Part shown: one piece after another, positions 7,958 to 15,596 of the stretch
Position numbering within the stretch: the stretch's first letter is position 1
How the letters are laid out: every line of letters starts with the position of its first letter
NCBI GenBank assembly: GCA_937136425.1
Contig: CAKZON010000068.1
Location: 235,511-299,510 of the forward strand
DNA from: an uncultured Crocinitomix sp.
GTDB lineage: Bacteria > Bacteroidota > Bacteroidia > Flavobacteriales_D > Crocinitomicaceae
Length of the DNA: 64,000 nt
Direction of reading: 5' to 3'
The notes under the pieces: generated by a model
The model's input: only the letters and a program-made list of their open reading frames with translations
What the model was told of the DNA's origin: nothing
Database searches by the model: none
Program-made: the position numbers and the translations under genes

Positions 7958-8659
7958 TCAATTGCCTTTTCCATTAGCTCCTAAAGTGTGAATGCCTACA
8001 ATAATTGCATCTCCTATTTGAAGATCGTTTACTGCTGCGATTGAATCATCTCGAAAACTGGTAATAATAGGTTTATCATCCACTATTTTAACATTTGTAG
8101 GAATGAATTCGTTTCCGAAAATAATTAAAGATTTTCGGCGTAATGAATCCTCTGTGAGAATCATCAATTGAGGTTATGGTTGCAAGTATTGATAAATGAT
8201 TGTCAACCTCAGATTGAGCATTCAAAAATTGGGAAATCATTTCCAATAAAACCTCACCCCATTTTTTGTCCATTTGGTATTTATAAGGAAAAAAATACTC
8301 AATGATATTCCAGTCTCTTTTCAGAGACAATACCTATATTTCCTTATGACTTTTCATGAATTATTCCGGCATAGCCATACTTGTTATGCAAGTATGAAAT
8401 ATAGTACTTATCATCCTGCCTCCAATCTAAATTGAAGTTCTTATCAACAATGCGCATGGTTCTGCTCTTTTATTTTTGACCAATTGAACTTTGGTCAAAG
8501 CAGCAAAAAATTGCAGGTCCCAATCGAATTTTCCTGCTGCTACTTTAGGATGATAATATTTAAGAAATCCCAGATTTTTTTTGCTGTAGTATAACGTTTT
8601 TCAACCTTAGAAACCTCTTGCGAATAACTATTAAAATGGAGTAAAGCAATTACAACCAT
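7958..8659 (-). pseudogene. Decayed S41-family peptidase
   Basis: Fragments in different frames line up with one S41 (C-terminal processing-like) peptidase read leftward. In order they are a signal peptide start at 8659 (MVVIALLHFNSYSQ), then KYYHPKVAAGKFDWD (a hallmark of Bacteroidota S41 N-terminal domains) after a one-base shift, then WNIIEYFFPYKYQMDKKW, then in a further frame a PDZ-like stretch (VDDKPIITSF, NDLQIGDAIIVG) ending at 7958. The catalytic protease domain is missing. The track lists two of the fragments as separate ORFs. Neighbouring genes are intact, so this looks like local decay, not sequencing noise alone. Confidence 0.75.
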
Positions 8660-8680
8660 TTTTATAAGGCGCGTTAAAGG

Positions 8681-8917
8681 TTATGCCGTTTTTGGTTTTC
8701 TATCCAACAAATTTAGAACCCCAGAGATAATTAGTAAGAACCAAGGTGCGCCGTGCATCAAAAAATCGAACCAATCAATAGGTTGCATTCCAACCGCTCC
8801 ACCACGTATCCATAGTAATTTGTCCCAAATATGAGGTGTTGGTGTAAATGGCGCCAAACCTAATGTTAAGGATGCAATTGCAAACAATTTCCAGTTTGTT
8901 TTTAAAGCTTCTTTCAT
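8681..8917 (-). CDS. Small two-helix membrane protein
   Basis: 78 residues with two hydrophobic helices (about 10-27 and 53-68) separated by a polar stretch containing GGAVGMQPIDWFDFLMHG. Similar short proteins occur beside rhodanese and sulfur-transport genes in Bacteroidota, but I know of no assigned function. It begins 11 bp after the upstream rhodanese stop, so it is probably co-transcribed with it. Confidence 0.65.
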   Translation of the reverse strand: MKEALKTNWKLFAIASLTLGLAPFTPTPHIWDKLLWIRGGAVGMQPIDWFDFLMHGAPWFLLIISGVLNLLDRKPKTA

Positions 8918-8928
8918 GCTAATAAAAA

Positions 8929-9333
8929 TTACCAGTTTAAATAACCACCTTCTAATTCTAGCACGTGAGTGAATCCATTTGCCTCAAACACTTTAAGCGC
9001 TTTTGCACTTCTATTACCACTTCTGCAGTAAATTAACACGGGTGCATTTTTATCTAAATTATTGATGTTAGCTTCAAAACTAGGATCATTATAATCAATA
9101 TTACTTGCACCATCAATTGCACCTGATTGAAACTCACCGGGAGTTCTTACATCAATTAATTGTACGTCTGTATTTTCAGCTAAAAACGCTTTAAACTCAG
9201 CTTTACTTACCCGTTTAACCTCCGTTGTAGATTCAACCGTAGTCGTCTCGCCTTGAGTACTTGTTGACTCAGACTGTGCACATGATGTAAATGTAAATAC
9301 ACTCGCTAGTATTCCAATAATTGCAATTCTCAT
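8929..9333 (-). CDS. Rhodanese-domain lipoprotein
   Basis: 134 residues. The lipobox FTFTSC gives a lipidated Cys near residue 18, followed by a Ser/Thr-rich linker and one rhodanese domain (about 45-134) with catalytic C103 in IYCRSGNRS. It is expected on the periplasmic side of a membrane, carrying sulfane sulfur as a protein persulfide. It has its own promoter (9409-9439) and a terminator hairpin in the leader (9360-9387). It is followed closely by the small membrane protein at 8681-8917. Confidence 0.88.
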   Translation of the reverse strand: MRIAIIGILASVFTFTSCAQSESTSTQGETTTVESTTEVKRVSKAEFKAFLAENTDVQLIDVRTPGEFQSGAIDGASNIDYNDPSFEANINNLDKNAPVLIYCRSGNRSAKALKVFEANGFTHVLELEGGYLNW

Positions 9334-9359
9334 ATTCTCTTTTTATAAAATTAAAAAAA

Positions 9360-9387
9360 TCCGCTCTGCCACATACAGCAGAACGGA
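9360..9387 (-). terminator. Terminator or attenuator in the rhodanese leader
   Basis: On the minus strand TCCGTTCTGC and GCAGAGCGGA form a 10-bp stem with one mismatch, followed directly by a run of seven T. It could terminate the upstream rhodanese transcript (9491-9787). Because a promoter lies between that gene and the hairpin, it may also act as a leader attenuator for the gene at 8929-9333. Confidence 0.65.
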
Positions 9388-9408
9388 TAATTATGGTCAG
9401 TTGGTTGC

Positions 9409-9439
9409 CAAAATTATTCTAAACTAAAAACCGTCTCAA
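9409..9439 (-). promoter_or_regulatory. Promoter upstream of the lipoprotein rhodanese
   Basis: On the minus strand TTG (9439-9437), a 20-bp spacer and TAATTTTG (9416-9409) match the Bacteroidota consensus. There is no GTAAC-N4-GTTAC site here, unlike at the neighbouring operons. Transcription from about 9404 would run through the hairpin at 9360-9387 before reaching the start codon. Confidence 0.5.
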
Positions 9440-9490
9440 CCAACTTCTCTCTCACGATTGATCGCTATCAATCTCTCCCTCGTTGCTAAA

Positions 9491-9787
9491 CTAAATATTT
9501 TGCCACGCACCTGCATTATGCGCTGTAATTCCATTATTTGAAAGCATGCGCTGTGCTTGCCCTGCTCTTGCGCCAGATCTGCAAACTAATACAACCGTTT
9601 TTCCTTTTAATTCTCCCACTTTACTCCCCAAGGTTTGTAACGGAAAGTTTTTACTTCCTTTTACATGTCCTGATCTAAATTCTTCTTTAGTGCGCACATC
9701 CACTACCACGGCGCCATCATTAATTAATGCAGCATAATCAACTTGCTCTCCCACTAACGCTCCTTTTAACTTATCAAAAAATCCCAT
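9491..9787 (-). CDS. Cytoplasmic single-domain rhodanese
   Basis: 98 residues, one rhodanese domain with no signal peptide. The catalytic cysteine is C69 in VLVCRSGARAGQ, a loop of the type found in small sulfurtransferases. It probably transfers sulfane sulfur from thiosulfate, persulfides or polysulfide to acceptors in the cytosol. It has its own promoter with a GTAAC-N4-GTTAC site at 9862-9875. Confidence 0.9.
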   Translation of the reverse strand: MGFFDKLKGALVGEQVDYAALINDGAVVVDVRTKEEFRSGHVKGSKNFPLQTLGSKVGELKGKTVVLVCRSGARAGQAQRMLSNNGITAHNAGAWQNI

Positions 9788-9831
9788 TTTTATATTTTTG
9801 TTTTTATATCTACTGTTTTAACTTTCTTGGA

Positions 9832-9875
9832 CAAATTTAGGGAGCTTGAATGCTTTCGTCAGTAACAAAAGTTAC
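9832..9875 (-). promoter_or_regulatory. Crp/Fnr-type site and -7 box for the cytoplasmic rhodanese
   Basis: The palindrome GTAACAAAAGTTAC (9862-9875) is identical to the one at 6060-6073. Its centre lies 29.5 bp from the first base of TAAATTTG (9839 to 9832, minus strand), a perfect TAnnTTTG box. The palindrome overlaps the stop codon of the upstream TauE gene. Confidence 0.65.
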
Positions 9876-10678
9876 AGGCTGAAAACTGTTTCTTTTAAAA
9901 CTATGTAAACGCCCATGATTAAAACAAACCAGCCAAATCCTTTTTTAAGTTTATGACCTGCAATAAATTTATTTAAGTAAAGTCCAACAAAAATCCCCAG
10001 TACTGACACACCCGTAAACACTAACAAGAATACCCAATCAATTGGCGTATTTTGCACATCTCCTAAAAAACCTATTAAAGACTTTACTGCAATTATTAGC
10101 AATGATGTTGCCACCGCTTTTTTCATAGGCAATTTTGCCAACAATACTAAGGCCGGTATAATTAAGAATCCTCCACCTGCACCCACAACACCTGTTAAAA
10201 TTCCTACTACCACTCCTTCAATAATAATGAGTGGATAATTAAATTGAACCTCTTCTTCTTCAATTTTCGCCTCTTTTCTTCCTTTAATCATTGAGTAAGA
10301 TGCAAGCAGCATAATAATGGCGAAAAACACCATAATTGAAATGTCTTTCGTTACTACAAAATCTCCTATAGTAAATAATTGATCTGGAATTGCAGGAACC
10401 AAATATTTTCGTGTTAGAAATACGGATAAGAATGCTGGAATTGCGAATACAATTCCAGTTTTAAAATCTACCATTCCTTTTCGAGCATTGACCACTGCTC
10501 CCACTAAAGAAGAGGTTCCAACAACGAAAAGTGAATATGCCGTAGCGACAACTGGGCTTACGTTTAATACATAAACAAGAATTGGTACCGTGAGTATTGA
10601 ACCACCTCCACCAATCAATCCTAAAACGATTCCGATAATTAATGCACCGCCGTAACCTAACAATTCAACCAATTCCAT
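9872..10678 (-). CDS. TauE/SafE-family sulfite/sulfonate exporter
   Basis: 268 residues, almost entirely hydrophobic, with about eight membrane helices in two repeats marked by GGGGSILTVPILVYVL and GAGGGFLIIPALVLL. TauE/SafE proteins are thought to export sulfite, sulfoacetate or related anions. Its place between rhodanese and YeeE genes fits export of sulfite or another sulfur anion, but substrate identity is inferred. It has its own regulatory site, with one mismatch, at 10727-10740. Confidence 0.9.
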   Translation of the reverse strand: MELVELLGYGGALIIGIVLGLIGGGGSILTVPILVYVLNVSPVVATAYSLFVVGTSSLVGAVVNARKGMVDFKTGIVFAIPAFLSVFLTRKYLVPAIPDQLFTIGDFVVTKDISIMVFFAIIMLLASYSMIKGRKEAKIEEEEVQFNYPLIIIEGVVVGILTGVVGAGGGFLIIPALVLLAKLPMKKAVATSLLIIAVKSLIGFLGDVQNTPIDWVFLLVFTGVSVLGIFVGLYLNKFIAGHKLKKGFGWFVLIMGVYIVLKETVFSL

Positions 10679-10696
10679 CCAATAGTTAATTTATTG

Positions 10697-10740
10697 CAAA
10701 GGTGATAAAGTCCGATATTAAAATCAGCAACAAATGTTAC
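10697..10740 (-). promoter_or_regulatory. Crp/Fnr-type site and -7 box for TauE
   Basis: GCAACAAATGTTAC (10727-10740) differs from the palindrome consensus at one position. Its centre is 29.5 bp from the first base of CACCTTTG (10704 to 10697, minus strand), a -7 box with one mismatch. Confidence 0.5.
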
Positions 10741-10755
10741 ACAGCAATAAGAAAA

Positions 10756-11169
10756 TTAGTGGGGTAATTTACGCCGTAACAAACCATACAAGAATGTGCC
10801 TATAATAGCGCCAAATAATACAATTAGAATTGACCAAGCACCAGCACCAACTAAAACGTACATTGGACCAGGGCAAGCTCCTGCTAATGCCCAGCCTAAT
10901 CCAAAAATTCCGCCACCTAACAAATAACGCGTTATGGACTTGGCTTTTGGTGTAAATTGAATTTCTTCACCATAAATGTTTTTGATGTTTTTTCGTTTGA
11001 TAATTTGAACAAACGCAATTCCAAGCATTAATGCAGACCCTATTATGCCATACATGTGGAACGATTCAAAACGGAACATTTCATAAATTCGAAACCAAGA
11101 AACGGCTTGCGACTTATACATGATGATTCCAAAAATAAATCCGATTGCTATAAATTTTAAATATTTCAT
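10756..11169 (-). CDS. YeeE/YedE half transporter, C-terminal-type half
   Basis: 137 residues with about four membrane helices. The conserved cysteine motif of YeeE/YedE thiosulfate transporters is present once, at C99 in WALAGACPGPMYVL. In the full-length family several such cysteines lie along the pore and relay thiosulfate. Here the protein is split into two genes (this and 11190-11750), a common Bacteroidota arrangement. The pair probably imports thiosulfate or a related sulfane sulfur compound. It follows the other half after 20 bp. Confidence 0.85.
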   Translation of the reverse strand: MKYLKFIAIGFIFGIIMYKSQAVSWFRIYEMFRFESFHMYGIIGSALMLGIAFVQIIKRKNIKNIYGEEIQFTPKAKSITRYLLGGGIFGLGWALAGACPGPMYVLVGAGAWSILIVLFGAIIGTFLYGLLRRKLPH

Positions 11170-11189
11170 TGTCTCTTTTTATAGCGTGA

Positions 11190-11750
11190 TTAAAGTAAAT
11201 ATGGAAGTATAAAAAACGTCATGACAATTCCGCCAATGAAGAAGCCAATTACGGCAATTAATGAGGGCAATTGTAAATTACTCAAGCCACTAATAGCATG
11301 ACCTGAAGTGCAACCACCAGCCCATCTGGTTCCAAAACCAATTAATAAACCTCCAATAATTAAAATTGCTAACCCTTTGAAGGATGTTATGGCGTCCCAG
11401 CCATATATTTCTTCCGGTACATATGCCTCTCCTGGATTTTCAAACCCGGCGGTTTCTAGTGCAACTATTGTTTTTTCATTTAAATCTATGGCGGTATCTT
11501 CTGACATAAACTGAGAGGCAAAAAAACCACCCAATATTGCTCCAGTCACAACCATTAAATTCCACATTTGGCTTTTCCAATCAAACTTGAAAAAATCAGC
11601 TACTTTTCCTGCACCACCAATACTGCACATAGTCCGCAAGTTTGCAGACATACCAAAGTTTTTACCTGTTAATAATAAAAACAGCATTACTAATGCTATT
11701 AATGGCCCAGAAACATACCACGGCCAAGGTTGAAGAATTGCATCAATCAT
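11190..11750 (-). CDS. YeeE/YedE half transporter, N-terminal-type half
   Basis: 186 residues with about five membrane helices. Two cysteines sit in motif positions, C42 (RTMCSIGGAG) and C147 (RWAGGCTSGHAISGLS), the second being the family signature. Together with the 137-residue partner it should form one thiosulfate-type importer. It starts 4 bp after the Usp gene stop and belongs to the DUF983-Crp-Usp operon. Confidence 0.87.
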   Translation of the reverse strand: MIDAILQPWPWYVSGPLIALVMLFLLLTGKNFGMSANLRTMCSIGGAGKVADFFKFDWKSQMWNLMVVTGAILGGFFASQFMSEDTAIDLNEKTIVALETAGFENPGEAYVPEEIYGWDAITSFKGLAILIIGGLLIGFGTRWAGGCTSGHAISGLSNLQLPSLIAVIGFFIGGIVMTFFILPYLL

Positions 11751-11754
11751 TTTA

Positions 11755-12573
11755 TTAGCAAATTAAAATTGGGGCATAAACATGATTCACAATACTCTCT
11801 TGATCGGCATGATTAAATAAACTTGAAAAGGCCGGTTTATGCGCTCTTGCCACTACAATTAAATCTATCATTTTATCCTTGTGCAACTCATCTACACCAC
11901 TTTCTTTATCCACACTTTTTATAATTTTTAACGAAGCATTTAATTCATTCACCTCAGCAAATTGGGTCATCACTCGTTTAATATCCTCTTCAGGTCTTTT
12001 ATCACTTGGGGTCTGTATTTTAATTAAAGTAATGTCACTTTCATGTCGGTTAGCAATTGCTTTAATCACGTCAAAATTTTCTTTACTTGGCTTTGTAAAA
12101 TCGCCTATTAACCCAATTCTTTGGGGAGAAAAATTATCCCGATTACATTTAATCGTTAAATAGGGCAGTGTTGTTTTAGTAATTATTCTTGAAGGATATG
12201 TTTTAACAAAAGCATCTTCCATGGCGGTTGTTTTATGCGCGCCACCTACAACAATATCAATTTTATTTTCCTGAATATAATCTAGCAAAATTCCAATTTT
12301 ATTACCGGCATATGAATGACGTTCCACTACCATATTATGCTCAATACTCTTTAAATAATTTAAATTAACTTCCGTTTGCTTAAGATAAGAGGTAAGATCA
12401 AACTCAGTGCAAAAATCCAACACTCTACCATTCATTTGCAGAGGAATTTCGCCATTGGTTGGTACAATATTTAACAAATGAATTTCTGTCTCGGTTCCGT
12501 TAAAAAGTGAGCTTGAAAAATTGACAATGGACTGATCTAGTTGATTATGTTTAATCAAAATAAGTACCCTCAT
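11755..12573 (-). CDS. Universal stress protein in the sulfur operon
   Basis: 272 residues with two Usp-like domains. The first opens MRVLILIKHNQLDQSIVNF and the second opens IGLIGDFTKPSKENFDVI. The nucleotide loop is only partly conserved, so ATP binding is uncertain. It lies 9 bp after the Crp/Fnr gene and 4 bp before the YeeE genes, so it belongs to the same transcript. Usp genes are regular companions of redox-responsive Crp/Fnr regulators. It resembles the Usp at 2641-3468 in overall plan. Confidence 0.82.
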   Translation of the reverse strand: MRVLILIKHNQLDQSIVNFSSSLFNGTETEIHLLNIVPTNGEIPLQMNGRVLDFCTEFDLTSYLKQTEVNLNYLKSIEHNMVVERHSYAGNKIGILLDYIQENKIDIVVGGAHKTTAMEDAFVKTYPSRIITKTTLPYLTIKCNRDNFSPQRIGLIGDFTKPSKENFDVIKAIANRHESDITLIKIQTPSDKRPEEDIKRVMTQFAEVNELNASLKIIKSVDKESGVDELHKDKMIDLIVVARAHKPAFSSLFNHADQESIVNHVYAPILIC

Positions 12574-12582
12574 AGTGTAAAT

Positions 12583-13215
12583 TTAAAAATCTAGAAATTC
12601 AATTTTATTTCGGTGTAGTTTCAATTTCCCTTCTTTTTCTAAACTTTTTAAAAGTCTAGAAATTACTACCCTTGATGTATGCAAATCATATGCGACTGTT
12701 TGATGCGTAATAGACAACATAGTATCTTTAGTAACAATGACTTTGTGTTTTAAATACTTCAACAAACGTTCATGCATATTTAGAAAAGCCAAATTGTCAA
12801 TCGCCTCCAGCATTTCTTTTAACCTAGAATTATAACTTTCAAAAACAAAGGTTCGCCAAGAGTGAAAATCACGTAGCCAATCAGACATTTTTTGTACTGG
12901 GATTAAAACAATTTTTGTATCCATTTCTGCCATGGCTCTAATTTCGCTAACAGAATTACCCATACAACAAGTTAAAGTCATTGCGCAAACATCTCCCCTT
13001 TCAAGATAATAAAGCAATAGTTCATCTCCATCATCATCCAATCGAGACACTTTTATGGCGCCTTCTAACAATAAGGGCATATATCTAATTGTGTCACCAA
13101 TATTAATAATAACGTCCCCCGCGGCAAAATCTTTTACAATGCCAACATTGTCAATTTCATTCAGTAATGCAGGTTCAAAAAGGTACTCAAAATTATCTTG
13201 CAGAAGTGCTTTCAT
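12583..13215 (-). CDS. Crp/Fnr-family regulator with vicinal cysteines
   Basis: 210 residues. The N-terminal cyclic-nucleotide-type barrel (about 20-130) is followed by a winged helix (HQTVAYDLHTSRVVISRLL, about 165-185). It lacks the N-terminal Fe-S cysteines of FNR, but it has C77 and the adjacent pair C83-C84 in CAMTLTCCMG, which could sense a thiol, persulfide or other redox signal. Its gene overlaps the DUF983 gene by 23 bp, so the two are co-transcribed from the palindrome promoter at 13596-13640. It is the most likely protein to bind the GTAAC-N4-GTTAC sites of the island and would thereby control itself. Confidence 0.88.
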   Translation of the reverse strand: MKALLQDNFEYLFEPALLNEIDNVGIVKDFAAGDVIINIGDTIRYMPLLLEGAIKVSRLDDDGDELLLYYLERGDVCAMTLTCCMGNSVSEIRAMAEMDTKIVLIPVQKMSDWLRDFHSWRTFVFESYNSRLKEMLEAIDNLAFLNMHERLLKYLKHKVIVTKDTMLSITHQTVAYDLHTSRVVISRLLKSLEKEGKLKLHRNKIEFLDF

Positions 13216-13579
13216 TCTTTGTGTTTGGTTTATAATGAAAAAAGAAATTTGCCCAAATTATTTTAGAAAGGTAGTAAGAAAAAGGTGTCATTAAAACAAT
13301 TGTAGACACTATTATTGTGGCTAAAACAGGAATACTCATGTCAGGGAATAAAACAGTACTCGCCACCCAAACTGTTACAAAAATAGCAACACCCAAAGCA
13401 TAGGTTACATAATATGAGCCTTGATAAAAACCAGGTTCTTTGCTAAATTTCTTATCACAAACATTACATTTTTCGGCTACAGTTCCTTTAAATCTTGATC
13501 CTTTAAAAAAATCACCTTCTTGACAATGCGGACATTTGGAGTTAAAAATGCTATACAGTTTTGTTCCTTTCTTAAACAT
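13193..13579 (-). CDS. DUF983 zinc-ribbon membrane protein
   Basis: 128 residues. Two CxxC pairs, CPHC and CNVC, form a probable zinc ribbon at the N-terminus, followed by two membrane helices. This is the DUF983 family, often found near respiratory genes in Bacteroidota and Proteobacteria with no established function. It is the first gene of the operon carrying the Crp/Fnr regulator, Usp and YeeE genes, and its 3' end overlaps the regulator. Confidence 0.85.
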   Translation of the reverse strand: MFKKGTKLYSIFNSKCPHCQEGDFFKGSRFKGTVAEKCNVCDKKFSKEPGFYQGSYYVTYALGVAIFVTVWVASTVLFPDMSIPVLATIIVSTIVLMTPFSYYLSKIIWANFFFHYKPNTKNESTSAR

Positions 13580-13595
13580 GACATTTACTTTTGCC

Positions 13596-13640
13596 CAAAA
13601 GTAAGATGAAGGGTTTTTAAATGATGTAACAATTGTTACA
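13596..13640 (-). promoter_or_regulatory. Crp/Fnr-type site and -7 box for the DUF983-Crp-Usp-YeeE operon
   Basis: TGTAACAATTGTTACA (13625-13640) is a perfect 16-bp palindrome. Its centre is 29.5 bp from the first base of TACTTTTG (13603 to 13596, minus strand), a perfect TAnnTTTG box. The operon includes the Crp/Fnr gene, so this would be autoregulation. Confidence 0.7.
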
Positions 13641-13657
13641 GAACTCTAAAGAAACAA

Positions 13658-14398
13658 CTATCGCGTAAGTACAATATAATCTTGCAAAAGCGTTTTTAAA
13701 AAGGTTAATTTCTTTTTAGGTACTTCTTCTAAATTTAGAAGTTCGGCTGCTTTTGCAGCTAAATCTCTAACCAATTGTTTATGGGGTTCGTTTGGATATT
13801 TTTTTACGCGTGTTATGGCGTTTTTAATCAAAATCATATCCTCATCCGTAAACTTATGAGCGTTTAAATAAGTTGGCTCATGTTTACTTCGGTCTTTAAT
13901 ATTTAAAATATCACGAATAGAGTAAATTTGTTCTGGTTTATTACGTACCACAGCAGTTTGAGCAAGCACATCACCCAATCGTTGTCCTTTTTCAGTTGTT
14001 GATATAAATAGTGCACCTATTGCTCCAGCTGAAAACCACAAGTCAATAATTTTAAACGACCAACGTAAAGTATAGTCCCCTAATGAAGCATTTTCTCCAT
14101 TTAAATTAACCACTCTAATGCCCATAGCCATTTTACCTGGTGTTTGTCCTTTCAGCAAAAATTCAAAAATCACACTATAAAACATTATGGGTAAACCTAC
14201 TATAATATAACTGAGAATGACATATAATTCATAGCTCCTCCAACCAAGCCCCATAGTTTCTAATATGATGGAAGTAATAATCATATAAACAAACATGATG
14301 AGCAAGTCTAGGAATAAAGCTATCCCTCGATTCACAACAGAAGCAGCCTCGTAGTCAATTGAAATATTATGTGATGTAACAACATCTACGGTTTTCAT
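13658..14398 (-). CDS. RDD-family membrane protein
   Basis: 246 residues. The RDD domain occupies about residues 15-150. It has the opening arginine and aspartates in VVNRGIALFLDLLIMF, the motif LLKGQTPGKMAMGIRV and three or four membrane helices. A soluble C-terminal tail of about 80 residues is Lys- and Glu-rich. RDD proteins are common inner-membrane proteins; some have been linked to cation transport, but the role here is unknown. It lies upstream of the DUF983 promoter on the same strand and may be a separate transcript. Confidence 0.82.
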   Translation of the reverse strand: MKTVDVVTSHNISIDYEAASVVNRGIALFLDLLIMFVYMIITSIILETMGLGWRSYELYVILSYIIVGLPIMFYSVIFEFLLKGQTPGKMAMGIRVVNLNGENASLGDYTLRWSFKIIDLWFSAGAIGALFISTTEKGQRLGDVLAQTAVVRNKPEQIYSIRDILNIKDRSKHEPTYLNAHKFTDEDMILIKNAITRVKKYPNEPHKQLVRDLAAKAAELLNLEEVPKKKLTFLKTLLQDYIVLTR

Positions 14399-14536
14399 AG
14401 ACGTGAAAATACAAAATTTGCTAAGAATCTGCTGAAGAACCTGTCCAAATTCAATTATAAATTAGTTTTAACAATGGGTTAAAAAACGATAAAAACTGGG
14501 TTAAGAAAGAAATAAATGGATTGGTTTTGCTAATTA

Positions 14537-14569
14537 TTGCGCCTCTTTTAATAAGAATATTTATTTTTG
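14537..14569 (+). promoter_or_regulatory. Promoter of the 119-residue acidic protein
   Basis: TTG (14537-14539) and TATTTTTG (14562-14569) are separated by 22 bp, close to the Bacteroidota consensus. The -7 box contains the TTG that the ORF track uses as a start at 14567, which argues for the ATG at 14585. Confidence 0.4.
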
Positions 14570-14584
14570 GGCAAAATTAGAATA

Positions 14585-14944
14585 ATGGTACAAGAAGAAT
14601 CAAAGGCAAAAATAGACAAGCTAATTAAAGCCCTGGAAAAAGGTTTTGATGGTGAAATGATTGTAAAGTCATTAATGGACTTACGAGAGGATGCGCTTAA
14701 AGATGAGGATCCGCTATTGGCAAAAGTTCTTCGATTAGCATCAGAATATATTACAGAAGAAGAGTGTTTTGACCACACAGTTGAAAAAGAGGAAGATGAA
14801 GAAGGTGAAGAATTTTTAATTGAGCCTGGTACTGACGCCGAGAACTTAACTTATTTATTACACTTGATTAGAAGAGCTGATAATAAATTTAACCGTGAAG
14901 AGATTAAAGAAATGCGTACATTTTTAAAATTAAAATTGTACTAA
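14585..14944 (+). CDS. Hypothetical acidic helical protein
   Basis: 119 residues from the ATG at 14585. It is highly charged and probably all-helical, with an acidic central stretch (EKEEDEEGEEF). The C-terminal part (YLLHLIRRADNKFNREEIKEMRTFLKLKLY) vaguely recalls TerB-like helical proteins, but I cannot assign it. It is monocistronic, with its own promoter and a strong terminator after it. Confidence 0.7.
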   Translation: MVQEESKAKIDKLIKALEKGFDGEMIVKSLMDLREDALKDEDPLLAKVLRLASEYITEEECFDHTVEKEEDEEGEEFLIEPGTDAENLTYLLHLIRRADNKFNREEIKEMRTFLKLKLY

Positions 14945-14963
14945 GAACAACTTTTATTTGGCA

Positions 14964-15005
14964 AAAAAATCCCCTCTGGTTTATAATAAACAGAGGGGAT
15001 TTTTT
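14964..15005. terminator. Strong bidirectional terminator
   Basis: AAAAAATCCCCTCTG and CAGAGGGGATTTTTT form a perfect stem with a 12-nt loop, giving a T-run on either strand. It serves the acidic protein gene on the plus strand and the convergent lipoprotein gene on the minus strand. Confidence 0.92.
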
Positions 15006-15023
15006 ATGCTTTAGTATTTTGTT

Positions 15024-15596
15024 TTATGACTCAGTAACTGGCTTTGCAGATCGAATTGTCATTACCATATCTTCAATAATAGGTTTAAGTGCTCCTTCGT
15101 CTTCACTGCGCAATACATAGTTGTACCCGTCAATCATAACTTCACCGAAACAGTGATACGAAGCTTTACCACCTTGCCCTTCGTGCAATGTTCTTTTGTA
15201 CATAATTAGTGTAGGCTCGTCAACAGTATATTCAATATCAAAAATATTGGATAATTCACCCAGGCGCTTCTTTTCAGTATCTACCTTACCTGTCTCTTTT
15301 CCAAAATCTTCAATTATTAGTTCAAATCTTGGCCCAATAGTAATGTACCATAAATAATCACCTTCGTCATGAATGACTTTAGCGTCGATAGATGCTCCAG
15401 TTGACGAAGCAACTGAAGGTAGCATTAATTTCATATTTAATCCATGTGGTACAAGGGATATTTCGTTCATGTCCGAAAAATCCAAAACACTGGTGTTTAA
15501 AGAATCCGTTCCATCAGAATCTTCTGTAGTCTCTGACCCACCGCAACTTGTCATTAATAGTGGGAGAAACGCAAATAATAGAACTATTTTTTTCAT
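15024..15596 (-). CDS. Hypothetical lipoprotein
   Basis: 190 residues. The signal ends in LLMTSCGGSE, a lipobox, so it is membrane-anchored on the periplasmic side or exported to the outer membrane. The mature part starts with a Ser/Asp/Thr-rich linker and then a mixed alpha/beta region I do not recognise. It is convergent with the acidic protein gene and shares the terminator at 14964-15005. Confidence 0.75.
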   Translation of the reverse strand: MKKIVLLFAFLPLLMTSCGGSETTEDSDGTDSLNTSVLDFSDMNEISLVPHGLNMKLMLPSVASSTGASIDAKVIHDEGDYLWYITIGPRFELIIEDFGKETGKVDTEKKRLGELSNIFDIEYTVDEPTLIMYKRTLHEGQGGKASYHCFGEVMIDGYNYVLRSEDEGALKPIIEDMVMTIRSAKPVTES

